From assembly GCA_030605045.1 (NCBI GenBank), contig JAUWBK010000007.1, positions 1 to 19,847 of the forward strand: a stretch of DNA of 19,847 bases, in the 5' to 3' direction. The translations under genes were made by a program, and so were the position numbers. The notes under the pieces are model-generated. The model was not told where the DNA came from. It made no database searches and was given only the letters and a program-made list of their open reading frames with translations. How positions within the stretch are numbered: position 1 is the stretch's first letter; each line of letters begins with the position of its first letter. Shown piece by piece: positions 7,540 to 14,768 of the stretch. Source of the DNA: Dehalococcoidia bacterium (lineage in GTDB: Bacteria > Chloroflexota > Dehalococcoidia > Dehalococcoidales > RBG-16-60-22).

Positions 7540-8262
7540 TCAATTAACGTTACTAATACAATTAATCATGTTTGGAAGCCACACGCCTAAGATGGTTAGC
7601 AGCCATAGTAACATTAAAATTATGAGTATGGCAGGGAAATGTAAATTCCTACTTGGACTTTCATAACAGTGTTGTAGTTTGTAGCGGTAGCATAATTCAA
7701 AAAGTTCCTCTTGTCTATCTGCAAGTAGCCCCAAAGATTCTTCTGACAGTCCCTTCGCCAGTTCTTCCCCTTCTTTTTTCCCTTTTAAAGTCTTCTGCCA
7801 TATTTCATTAATGTTATCATCGGATAGTTCATTGAGGGTCTTAAAGCCTAGTTTCCTTCGCACTTTATTCCACTTGTCAAGTACAAGAACTCTCAAGCTT
7901 TTACACATTCCTAACCTAAGTTCTATCTCACGCATCCTCGCATAATTTATATCCATGAGATAATTTGTTCGCTTCAACCAGAGCCATAAAAATACTAGGA
8001 TAAAAAGCATTGCTAAGCCGAATATTAATATTATTATGCGGAGTATAAAAGCATCATCTTTCACACCAATTGTCGTAAATATTTCAATATTAGCCACGAT
8101 TGAATATATTAGACCACCAAGAAGAATAGAGCTAAGACCTATGAATATACCTGCTAGAGTCCAATAACTTAGTGCGTTAGAATTGCTCTCTTGCTCGCAA
8201 GCTTGATATTCCACAAGCCAAGTTTCCCTTTCCTCTCTTGTTGGTTGGTTACTAGTCGTCAT
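7540..8262 (-). CDS. Unidentified three-helix membrane protein inserted between carA and carB
   Basis: I do not recognise this 240-residue protein with confidence. It has a hydrophilic N-terminus with many Glu (1-30), two membrane helices (about 33-57 and 72-96), a charged loop of about 110 residues rich in Lys/Arg near the membrane (97-208), and a third helix (209-231). By the positive-inside rule the loop is cytoplasmic. The RMREIELRLG stretch just after helix 2 faintly recalls RipA-type and SMODS-associated membrane proteins, but I cannot establish that. It is AT-rich compared with carA and carB. The ATG at 8262 has a GAGGT sequence only 4 nt upstream, supplied by the end of a repeat element. 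Its stop codon lies 14 nt before the likely carB start, so it is probably cotranscribed and may affect carB translation. Confidence 0.75.
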   Translation of the reverse strand: MTTSNQPTREERETWLVEYQACEQESNSNALSYWTLAGIFIGLSSILLGGLIYSIVANIEIFTTIGVKDDAFILRIIILIFGLAMLFILVFLWLWLKRTNYLMDINYARMREIELRLGMCKSLRVLVLDKWNKVRRKLGFKTLNELSDDNINEIWQKTLKGKKEGEELAKGLSEESLGLLADRQEELFELCYRYKLQHCYESPSRNLHFPAILIILMLLWLLTILGVWLPNMINCISNVN

Positions 8263-8266
8263 TTCT

Positions 8267-8350
8267 ACCTCACCCCCTTAATCCCCCTCTCCTTCAAAGG
8301 AGAGGGGGAGGCGTTTGGGTGAGAGGGGCTTCGCCCCTCTGGGACTCCCC
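8267..8350. repeat. GC-rich double-hairpin intergenic repeat
   Basis: The 92-nt gap between carA and the membrane-protein gene is filled by two strong inverted repeats. The first has a 12-bp perfect stem (8283-8294 with 8297-8308; CCCCCTCTCCTT and its complement). The second has an 8-bp stem (8322-8329 with 8333-8340; AGAGGGGC/GCCCCTCT) with a TTC loop. The outer parts (ACCTCACCCCCTTAATCC on one side, GGGACTCCCC on the other) resemble a family of dispersed palindromic repeats that I recall from Chloroflexota and cyanobacterial genomes; this needs a genome search. On the - strand no T-run follows either hairpin, so it is not a standard terminator for carA. Confidence 0.8.
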
Positions 8351-8354
8351 ATTT

Positions 8355-9518
8355 TTATTTTCCATCCCTCACCATCTCCAGAAACTGCTCAAAGAGGTAA
8401 ACATTGTCCAAGGGGCCGGGGGAGGCTTCGGAGTGGTACTGGATGGTGAAGATGGGTAGCTCTTTGTGACGCAAGCCCTCCACCGTGCCGTCGTTTAGAT
8501 TTATATGAGTAACTTCCAGCCCGCCTTTCAGGGTATCGGGGTCGGTGGCGTAGCCGTGGTTCTGCGCGGTGATGTGGATTCGACCGTCGGAGAGGTCGCG
8601 GACGGGGTGGTTCGCCCCGCGGTGGCCAAACTTCAGCTTGAAGGTCTTGGCACCAAAAGCTCGGGCAATGAGCTGATTGCCCAGGCAGATACCCATTATC
8701 GGCTTCTTGCCCACGAGTTGCTTAACTGTATCAACAACGTAGTCCAGTAATTCGGGGTCACCGGGACCGGGGGAAAGAACAATGCCGTCAGGCTTCAGGC
8801 TCAGGATTTCCTCGGCGGACATGGTGCAGGGGACCGCTGTTACCTGGCAGCCGTGATTGCACATCATGCGCAGGATGGTGTACTTTAAGCCGCAGTCCAG
8901 AATGACTATTTTATATAGCGGTTGTGTTTCCTGTCTGGCTGTCTCTCGCCCAAAAAGGCAGGTATCACCGGTAAAGCACTTAACTCTTAAGTCACAGGTA
9001 TCACACGGAGGCCCCCACGAATATGGTTTCTCGGTGGTAACCTGCCGCACAAAATCAATCGAGCCGTAGTCGGGAAACTTCTTTAGTTCTTCCAGAGCCT
9101 GCTCGGCGGTTTTCTCACTGGTAATCATGCCCATCATTACCCCTGCCGAGCGGAGCTTGCGGGTAATCGCCCGGGTATCCACGCCGTAAATTCCGGGGAT
9201 GCCGCTTTCGGCTAAATATTCGCGGAGGGTTTTGGTGTTAAGGTAATGGTTGGGTTGCTGGCACTCTTCCCTGACGACAAAGCCCCTGACCTGAATTCTA
9301 TTCGATTCAAAGTCCTGCTCATTGGTGCCGTAGTTGCCGATAAGGGGGTAGGTGGGCACCACAATCTGCCCGGCATAGGAGGGGTCAGTGAGCATCTCCT
9401 GATAGCCCATCATGCTGGTATTGAAGACCACCTCACCGTAGGTATCGACTTCAGCACCAAAGGAATAGCCTTCATAAACCGAGCCATCGGCTAAGACTAA
9501 TTGTGTCTTTTTCGCCAT
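8355..9518 (-). CDS. carA: Carbamoyl-phosphate synthase, small (glutaminase) subunit with a four-Cys insertion
   Basis: CarA hydrolyses glutamine and channels ammonia to CarB. Residues 1 to about 165 form the N-terminal CarA domain, and about 200-387 the class I glutamine amidotransferase, with nucleophile Cys278 (MGICLGNQL) and the His362/Glu364 pair (YHSEASPGP). Between the domains, where family members usually have a short linker, there is an insertion of about 25 residues with Cys172, Cys175, Cys181 and Cys187 (C-x2-C-x5-C-x5-C), which looks like a metal site. Total length is 387 residues. The ATG at 9518 lies 9 nt after the pyrC stop; the only purine-rich site (GAGGGT) is about 12 nt upstream, so translation may depend on coupling to pyrC. 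The usual carB neighbour is displaced by the inserted membrane-protein gene. Confidence 0.96.
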   Translation of the reverse strand: MAKKTQLVLADGSVYEGYSFGAEVDTYGEVVFNTSMMGYQEMLTDPSYAGQIVVPTYPLIGNYGTNEQDFESNRIQVRGFVVREECQQPNHYLNTKTLREYLAESGIPGIYGVDTRAITRKLRSAGVMMGMITSEKTAEQALEELKKFPDYGSIDFVRQVTTEKPYSWGPPCDTCDLRVKCFTGDTCLFGRETARQETQPLYKIVILDCGLKYTILRMMCNHGCQVTAVPCTMSAEEILSLKPDGIVLSPGPGDPELLDYVVDTVKQLVGKKPIMGICLGNQLIARAFGAKTFKLKFGHRGANHPVRDLSDGRIHITAQNHGYATDPDTLKGGLEVTHINLNDGTVEGLRHKELPIFTIQYHSEASPGPLDNVYLFEQFLEMVRDGK

Positions 9519-9527
9519 TTTTGTTGA

Positions 9528-10829
9528 TTAACCCTCTTCAAGCTTAATTGCGTCGTCTTTATAGACCAGATTTCCTCCGTAAATGGTCGCCATCACCTTG
9601 CCTTTAAGCACTGAGCCAGCTAGTGGGGTATTCTTACCCTTGGAGGCAAAAGTCTTGGGGTCGACTACCCACTCTTTGTAGAGGTCAAAGATGGTAATAT
9701 CGGCCGGGGCGCCAGTATTCAGTGTGCCCAGATTGTTGTCTTTGATAAGCTTGGCTGGTTCGCAGGTGAGCTTGGCGATGAGGGTAGTCAGGGGTAGCTG
9801 CTCATCGTGCACCAGGCGCATCAGGTTGCCCAGGGCGGTTTCAAAGTTGCTGATACCAGAAGCAGCGAGGGCAAATTCACACTGCTTATCCGCTTCGGCA
9901 TGCGGGGCGTGGTCAGTGGCGATAATATCAATCACGTTTTCCATAAGTCCCTGAATCAAGGCTTGATTGTCCTGTTTCGTTCTCAGGGGTGGACTCACCT
10001 TGGCGTTGGTATTGTAGTCGTTGACCTCTTCCTCAGTCAGGGTGAGGTGATGTGGCGTAACCTCAGCGGTAATCTTGATGCCTTTCTCTTTAGCGCGGCG
10101 AATAAGGTCAACTGAGCCTTCAGTGCTGACATGGGCAATGTGCAGGTGACCTCCGGTCAACTGGGCAAGAACTAGGTCGCGGGCGACCATAACCTCTTCG
10201 GCGGCAGCAGGTATTCCGGGAAGCTCCAGCTTGGCTGACAAGGCGCCTTCATTCATTTGACCGCCTTTGCTGAGGGCAGTTTCTTCGCAGTGGTCAATAA
10301 CCGGCAGGCCAAGGGCACGGCTATAGTCCAGTGCCTGACGCATCAGGCGTGGACTGCTGACTGGGTTACCGTCATCGCTGTAGGCAATCACTCCTGCTTG
10401 GGCCAGCTCAGCCATCTCAACCAGCTCCTCACCTTTTCTTCCCTTGGAGATACAGCCTATGGGTAGTACTCGTACGACTCCTTCTTTAGCTGCCGCTGCT
10501 TTGACATAGTCTATCGCTGACTGATTTTCCAGAGGTGGGTTGGTATTGGGCATGCAGCAGACGGTAGTAAAGCCACCTCTGGCAGCAGCTTGGGTGCCAC
10601 TGGCAATGGTTTCCTTCTCTTCGAAGCCGGGTTGCCGGAGATGGCAGTGGAAGTCAATAAACCCGGGGCAGACAATTAACCCTTCAGCACGAAGGACATC
10701 GTAATCGTCCTGGGGTGGGGTCTCTCCACGCCACGAAATCTTGCCCTCGCTGATTAGCAAACTGCCAACTTCATCTATTCCCTGGCTGGGGTCAATGATT
10801 CGTCCATCTTGTATAAATAAGGGCCTCAT
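9528..10829 (-). CDS. pyrC: Dihydroorotase, class I
   Basis: PyrC is a cytoplasmic zinc amidohydrolase that cyclises carbamoyl aspartate to dihydroorotate. The 433-residue protein has the class I metal site: His61 and His63 (DFHCHLRQPG), Asp153 (SDDGN, in place of the carbamylated lysine of class II enzymes), His180, His233 (AHVST) and the catalytic Asp306 (TDHAPH). These positions sit two residues later than in the Bacillus enzyme, so the fold is uninterrupted. The ATG overlaps the pyrB stop by one base (TAATG), implying coupled translation. Length and motifs are normal. Confidence 0.97.
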   Translation of the reverse strand: MRPLFIQDGRIIDPSQGIDEVGSLLISEGKISWRGETPPQDDYDVLRAEGLIVCPGFIDFHCHLRQPGFEEKETIASGTQAAARGGFTTVCCMPNTNPPLENQSAIDYVKAAAAKEGVVRVLPIGCISKGRKGEELVEMAELAQAGVIAYSDDGNPVSSPRLMRQALDYSRALGLPVIDHCEETALSKGGQMNEGALSAKLELPGIPAAAEEVMVARDLVLAQLTGGHLHIAHVSTEGSVDLIRRAKEKGIKITAEVTPHHLTLTEEEVNDYNTNAKVSPPLRTKQDNQALIQGLMENVIDIIATDHAPHAEADKQCEFALAASGISNFETALGNLMRLVHDEQLPLTTLIAKLTCEPAKLIKDNNLGTLNTGAPADITIFDLYKEWVVDPKTFASKGKNTPLAGSVLKGKVMATIYGGNLVYKDDAIKLEEG

Positions 10830-12265
10830 TACTTTTTCCTCATCTTTTTCTTTCCCGAAGGGTGCACTCGAACATAATGACTGGGCTTGAAACTATGGGC
10901 CTCGGCGGTATCGGCTGAGTCGAAGATAATCAGGTTCTCCGGTCTAATTTTTTTCGCCCAGTGGCTTTCGGCACTATGGTATTTCTTGGTTGCGGTTCTC
11001 CCTTCATGCCAGTCGGAACTGGCCACATATTTGGGCTCAAACCCGTGTTCACAGTAGATACACCTCAGTGTCAAAGGCTCACGGTTTACTATCTTAAATT
11101 CAGGCTTGAGATACTTTGTCTCTGTTTCCTGTATCGAGACACATCTTGGGTTGGGGCACTTGACGCCGAAATCCCGCCGGTACGGGGGATAGTCTATTCT
11201 TCGGATAAATGAGTCGTCTTCTCCGCTAACAACAACTTCCTTGACTCCCAGCAAGAGGGCGATGAGTGCCATCCTAACTGGTACTCCACGAGCCGCTTGT
11301 TTGAAATACGTGCTCCTCGGGTCAGCATCTAATTCCACAGCCAACTCATCAACACGGGGCAGTGGGTGCATGACTAGAGTTTTGCGAAACGCTTTGCTCT
11401 TGAGTAGTTTCTTGTCTACTACCGGGAATCTTTTCTTTAATTCCTGTCCTTCTTCGGCAGGGGTAAATCTCTCCTTCTGAGGCCGGGTAACATAGAGGGC
11501 GTCAACTCCTGCCTTCAGCTCGACTTTAATATTGACGTTAGGCATCATGGCCAGCTGGTGCGGGCTGCTTGGTGTCATGTAGATGGCATCCAGAGGGAGA
11601 AGTACCTCTTTCACTACCGTGTCAGGAGTCTCATACCTTTCTATTTCACCACCGTATTCCGTGGTTAATTTTTCCAGTACATGTTCCGGTACTTCCAGTC
11701 CTGGAGTAGGGCAAAAAATAATATTTGCCCCGAACTTGGCCAGGGCGAAGATTAGTGAGTGTATGGTTCTTCCGTATTTCAAGTCACCCCAGAGCGCAAT
11801 CTTTAGCCCCTTAATCGTTTGCTTCTCTTTCTTGATGGTGTAAAGGTCGCACAAGGTCTGGGTGGGATGCTGGTGACCTCCGTCACCGGCGTTTATCACT
11901 GGGACGCCGGCGTAGTCAGTGACTACCTTGGCCGCTCCTTCCCAGGGGTGTCGGATGACGATGATATCAACATAACTCCCGACCACCTTCGCCATATCAG
12001 CAATGCTTTCGCCTTTGGCCAGTGAAGTTATGCCAACATCCGACGCAGTAATGACACTGCCCCCAAGGCGGTGCATGGCGGTCTCGAAGGAGAGCCGCGT
12101 CCGGGTGCTTGGCTCAAAAAACAGACTCGCCATGACCTTGCCGCTGCATAACCCAGACTGCTCATTCATTTTCTCAGACATCTCATCAGCCAGGGAAAAC
12201 AGTGCTTCTATTTCCCCGTTGGATAAATCATCGATGGTGACCAGACTTCTATTTGCCAGCGCCAT
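10829..12265 (-). CDS. pyrB: Aspartate carbamoyltransferase with C-terminal PyrI-type zinc domain
   Basis: It condenses carbamoyl phosphate with aspartate. The ATG at 12265 is preferred: AGGAGGTA lies 4-5 nt upstream and homology begins there (SLVTIDDLSNGEIEALF). The longer open frame running back into pyrR is not coding. The 478-residue protein far exceeds the usual 310. Residues 1 to about 345 are the catalytic chain with STRT (53-56), HPTQ (133-136), TRPQKER (260-266) and HPLPRVDE (300-307). About 29 residues are inserted before TRPQKER (around 225-257), and the flanks LDAIYMT and VDALYVT look like an internal duplication. Residues 367-410 match the zinc domain of the regulatory subunit PyrI: Cys370, Cys375, Cys402 and Cys405 (C-x4-C-x26-C-x2-C; E. 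coli PyrI has x4, x23, x2). The nucleotide-binding allosteric domain of PyrI is absent. A basic tail of about 68 residues of unknown role follows. The start overlaps the pyrR end by 17 nt. Confidence 0.95.
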   Translation of the reverse strand: MALANRSLVTIDDLSNGEIEALFSLADEMSEKMNEQSGLCSGKVMASLFFEPSTRTRLSFETAMHRLGGSVITASDVGITSLAKGESIADMAKVVGSYVDIIVIRHPWEGAAKVVTDYAGVPVINAGDGGHQHPTQTLCDLYTIKKEKQTIKGLKIALWGDLKYGRTIHSLIFALAKFGANIIFCPTPGLEVPEHVLEKLTTEYGGEIERYETPDTVVKEVLLPLDAIYMTPSSPHQLAMMPNVNIKVELKAGVDALYVTRPQKERFTPAEEGQELKKRFPVVDKKLLKSKAFRKTLVMHPLPRVDELAVELDADPRSTYFKQAARGVPVRMALIALLLGVKEVVVSGEDDSFIRRIDYPPYRRDFGVKCPNPRCVSIQETETKYLKPEFKIVNREPLTLRCIYCEHGFEPKYVASSDWHEGRTATKKYHSAESHWAKKIRPENLIIFDSADTAEAHSFKPSHYVRVHPSGKKKMRKK

Positions 12266-12857
12266 AATACCTCCTTTTGCCGAAGTTCGCCTTGCTGAGT
12301 TCACTTCCGGTTGACTTATTGGTATCCGGGCTGACAATGGCGACTTCGTCAATGTCATCGGTTTCCACCAGATGAACCTGTATCTCCTCGTGTCTCGCGC
12401 TTGGTATGTTCTTGCCAACATAGTCGGGCCTTATCGGCATCTCACGGTGCCCCCGGTCAATGAGAACGGCCAGTTGGATTAAGTGGGGTCGCCCTAGGTC
12501 AATTAAGGCGTCCATCGCTGCCCGGGTGCTGCGCCCGGTATAGAGGACATCATCAACGAGCACGATTGTTTTGTCGTCAATACTGCTCGGGATGTCAGTG
12601 CGTTGGACGATGGGTTGCTGGTCTAGCGAAGGGCGGTCATCTCGGTAGAGACTGAAGTCTAAAGCGCCAACCGGTATGCTTGTTTTCTCAAAGGCTTCAA
12701 TATTGGCGGCTAGTCGCTTGGCCAGAGGCACGCCCCGAGTCCGCATCCCCACCAGTATCAGGTGGTCCATCGACTTGTTTTGCTCGATGATTTCGTGGGC
12801 GATGCGCGCCAGCGTCCGCCTGATGTCATCTGGGGTCATGATAATTTTTTTCGGCAT
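12249..12857 (-). CDS. pyrR: Pyrimidine operon attenuation protein / uracil phosphoribosyltransferase PyrR
   Basis: PyrR binds UMP and a leader RNA hairpin to switch off the pyr operon, and often has weak uracil phosphoribosyltransferase activity. The 202-residue protein contains the PRPP-binding loop VLVDDVLYTGRSTRAAMDAL (99-118) and the conserved RxLxxR-like and SLYRDD (69-74) segments. The ATG at 12857 has AAGAGG 8 nt upstream and is immediately preceded by the attenuator. After the normal end near residue 176 there is a tail of about 26 residues (ending KRRYYGAGK), whose codons carry the pyrB ribosome binding site and overlap the pyrB start. The tail may exist mainly because of that overlap. 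It is first in the operon, as in Gram-positive pyr operons, which fits autoregulation. Confidence 0.96.
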   Translation of the reverse strand: MPKKIIMTPDDIRRTLARIAHEIIEQNKSMDHLILVGMRTRGVPLAKRLAANIEAFEKTSIPVGALDFSLYRDDRPSLDQQPIVQRTDIPSSIDDKTIVLVDDVLYTGRSTRAAMDALIDLGRPHLIQLAVLIDRGHREMPIRPDYVGKNIPSARHEEIQVHLVETDDIDEVAIVSPDTNKSTGSELSKANFGKRRYYGAGK

Positions 12858-12948
12858 AAAAATAACCTCTTACCGTGGCTGGCAAGAGGTCACATTAATC
12901 AGCTCTTTTAACTTTCCTTGCCAGCCTCGCCGGACCAGCTTAAAGGTT
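12858..12948 (-). promoter_or_regulatory. PyrR-binding attenuator leader RNA
   Basis: Read on the - strand, the leader contains GGTCCGGCGAGGCT (12936-12923), matching the PyrR-binding consensus ARUCCNGNGAGGYU at 13 of 14 positions, inside a stem closed by CCTT/AAGG (within 12948-12916). Two exclusive pairings follow. An antiterminator can form between GGCTGGCAAG (12926-12917) and CTTGCCAGCC (12886-12877), 10 bp perfect. A terminator-like hairpin can form between ACCTCTTGCC (12890-12881) and GGTAAGAGGT (12874-12865), 10 bp with one G-U pair and a 6-nt loop, followed by TATTTTT directly before the start codon. The 3' arm of this hairpin contains the pyrR ribosome binding site AAGAGG. PyrR-UMP should stabilise the binding hairpin, remove the antiterminator, and so allow both termination and masking of the site. 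The logic is that known for Bacillus pyr leaders; the structure here is inferred by eye. Confidence 0.88.
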
Positions 12949-12981
12949 CACATTTAATCTTTCCTTGTTTAGTTTAGTGTA

Positions 12982-13010
12982 AGTATAACATATTAAAAGA
13001 ATTGTTTCAA
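12982..13010 (-). promoter_or_regulatory. Sigma-70 promoter of the pyr operon
   Basis: On the - strand, TTGAAA (13010-13005) and TATACT (12987-12982) are separated by exactly 17 nt, with TG one base before the -10 (extended -10 form). The predicted start near 12975 gives a leader of about 118 nt that contains the whole PyrR attenuator. This is the best promoter match in the window. Confidence 0.8.
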
Positions 13011-13192
13011 TAGTTTTTGAGGATTTAGGGATGTGCCAAATTAAATTTTTTGCTTAAATAATCAATCGGGTAATATTTTTACACCTGAGTAATTTGGTAG
13101 TCTATTTTTGGATTATGTAGTGCTTTTAAAAACAATACGACAAGGGCTGTACGTTGCTAACTCCACTACTCGTGGGTGCATGACTAAGGCAA
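13011..13192. other. AT-rich spacer between the pyr promoter and the ketoacyl-synthase gene
   Basis: This is the rest of the 335-nt gap between pyrR and the 3' end of the ketoacyl-synthase gene. It is AT-rich up to about 13130 and more mixed after that. I see no gene, no tRNA and no convincing terminator for the upstream gene; only a short CCAC/GTGG stem near 13165-13177. Confidence 0.6.
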
Positions 13193-14449
13193 TCATTCGG
13201 AGTACCGACGGAAGATAAGCACGGAGTTGTGTCCACCAAAGCCGAAGGAATTTGATATGGCAGTCGTTACCTCAGCGGGGCGCGCCTTATTAGGCACATA
13301 GTCTAGGTCGCATTCGGGGTCAGGATGAGTGAGATTCAAAGTTGGTGGTATTTTCCCGTGATTTATAGCTAGAATACATATTATAGCCTCGATAGCACCC
13401 GCTGCTCCTAGAAGATGTCCCGTCATGGATTTATTGGCTGATATCGGGATACGGTAGGCAGATTTGCCAAGCGCACTTTTGATGGCATGGGTTTCGGTTG
13501 TGTCGTTGAGCACGGTAGCGCTGCCATGGGCATTGATATAATCAACCTCGTTGGGGCTAACTCCTGCTTTATTCATCGCAAGGTTTAGCGCTTTAGTTGC
13601 CCCCTCGCCATTGGGTGAAGGCTGCGTGATGTGAAAAGCATCACTGGTAGCGCTGTACCCTATAACTTCAGCTAAGATAGGGGCTCCACGCTCGAGAGCA
13701 TAGCTGAGGTCCTCAAGGACAATAGTTGCGGCCCCCTCGCCTAACACAAAACCGTCACGTTTGGCATCAAAAGGTCGGCAGGCACTTTGTGGTTCGCTAT
13801 TACTTGTTGATAGAGCACGGGCCGCGTTGAATGCAGCGATGCAGATAGGCATTATAGGCACTTCGGTACCACCTGCAATCATTACCTTTGCTTCTCCATG
13901 TCGAATTGCATCGTAGGCATGACCGATGCTATCACTGCTACTAGAGCACGCTGAGGACGGAGCGTAATTCGGTCCCTTAGCTCCCAATATCAGTGAAATC
14001 TGTACCGGAGCCGCATCACCAGTCATAGTCGGAGCGAGAATCGGACTTATTTTTCTAGGGCCGATTTCATTCAGTACCTTTAATTGCTCGGCAACCTTAA
14101 GTAGACCGCAGACACTGTTGCCAATGATAACACCAGTCTCCTCAGCATTGCTATTATCTATCGTCAACCCAGCCGCTTCCACTGCCTGGAGGCTTGCCGC
14201 TACGGCGAACTGAGTAAACCTATCCATGCGGTGTGCTTCCCTCCGGCTAACATACACCATTGGGTCAAACCCCTTGACTTCAGCAGCAAATTTAGTCTCA
14301 AAAGGAGAAGGGTCAAAGCTGGAAATGTAGTCAATTCCTGAGTGCCCAGAGACGAGTGCCTCCCACATATCAGAAACGGTAAGACCAACTGGGCTGATTG
14401 CCCCGAGGCCAGTAACCACCACTCGCCGTTGATTATAAAGCATGTCCAC
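13193..14449 (-). CDS. fabF: Beta-ketoacyl-ACP synthase II-like enzyme
   Basis: Enzymes of this kind catalyse Claisen condensation of malonyl-ACP with an acyl-ACP. The 418-residue protein is full length, with the Cys-His-His triad: Cys168 (SSACSSSSDSIG), His308 (NAHGSAT, where most FabF have HGTST) and His345 (KSMTGHLLGAAG). The C-terminal SNSFGFGGHNSVLIF block is typical. Two starts are possible: GTG at 14449 (used here) and ATG two codons later at 14443, which has the better spacing from GGGAGG. It starts 9 nt after a small helix-turn-helix gene, so the two are an operon. No acyl carrier protein, ketoreductase or malonyl transferase gene is nearby, so this may be a specialised condensing enzyme rather than the housekeeping FabF; the symbol reflects family, not proven role. 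Confidence 0.88.
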   Translation of the reverse strand: MDMLYNQRRVVVTGLGAISPVGLTVSDMWEALVSGHSGIDYISSFDPSPFETKFAAEVKGFDPMVYVSRREAHRMDRFTQFAVAASLQAVEAAGLTIDNSNAEETGVIIGNSVCGLLKVAEQLKVLNEIGPRKISPILAPTMTGDAAPVQISLILGAKGPNYAPSSACSSSSDSIGHAYDAIRHGEAKVMIAGGTEVPIMPICIAAFNAARALSTSNSEPQSACRPFDAKRDGFVLGEGAATIVLEDLSYALERGAPILAEVIGYSATSDAFHITQPSPNGEGATKALNLAMNKAGVSPNEVDYINAHGSATVLNDTTETHAIKSALGKSAYRIPISANKSMTGHLLGAAGAIEAIICILAINHGKIPPTLNLTHPDPECDLDYVPNKARPAEVTTAISNSFGFGGHNSVLIFRRYSE

Positions 14450-14458
14450 TATCCCTCC

Positions 14459-14662
14459 CTATTTAGTCCCAGAGTTTGTCGATTTTTCGATACGGTTTGA
14501 ATCGATAAAGAGCTCAAGATCTTCAGGAATAATGCGGTAGCTTCGACCTAGACGTATGGCCTCAAGCTTACCCCGCCGAATATAGCTGTACACGGTTAGA
14601 ACATGAACCTGGAGGATTCCGGCTACCTGTTCCGGAGTGAGTAAATTTTTGTTAACATTCAT
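14459..14662 (-). CDS. Excisionase-type helix-turn-helix DNA-binding protein
   Basis: This is a small protein (67 residues from the ATG at 14662; 72 if the TTG at 14677 is used, which leaves the frame open). The sequence LLTPEQVAGILQVHVLTVYSYIRRGKLEAIRLGRSYRI is the winged helix-turn-helix of the excisionase/MerR-like family (helix_turn_helix_17 type), with the usual recognition helix, GK and RxxRI wing. Members bind DNA as prophage excisionases or as small regulators. The ribosome binding site is weak at both candidate starts. No integrase or attachment site is visible nearby, so a regulatory role, perhaps on its own operon with the ketoacyl synthase or on the divergent gyrB promoter, is more likely than excision. 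Confidence 0.85.
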   Translation of the reverse strand: MNVNKNLLTPEQVAGILQVHVLTVYSYIRRGKLEAIRLGRSYRIIPEDLELFIDSNRIEKSTNSGTK

Positions 14663-14768
14663 AGTAACATCTCGCAACTTGGTTTAGCCTGTCTATATTC
14701 TGGTCTAATTGATTATAGTTTTGTTAATTTCCAGCATAGTTGATTAGATATCTCTTGGGAAGTGTTAT

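Noticed and set aside
7526..7543. Upstream TTG start for carB
   Set aside because: No ribosome binding site precedes it; AAGGAG is correctly spaced for the TTG at 7525, where homology also begins.
8283..8340. Hairpins after carA read as an intrinsic terminator
   Set aside because: On the - strand no T-run follows either stem, and downstream operon genes continue; a dispersed repeat explains them better.
12266..12421. In-frame upstream extension of pyrB (52 codons)
   Set aside because: It overlaps pyrR in another frame and lacks family homology; the ATG at 12265 has a strong ribosome binding site and begins the conserved sequence.
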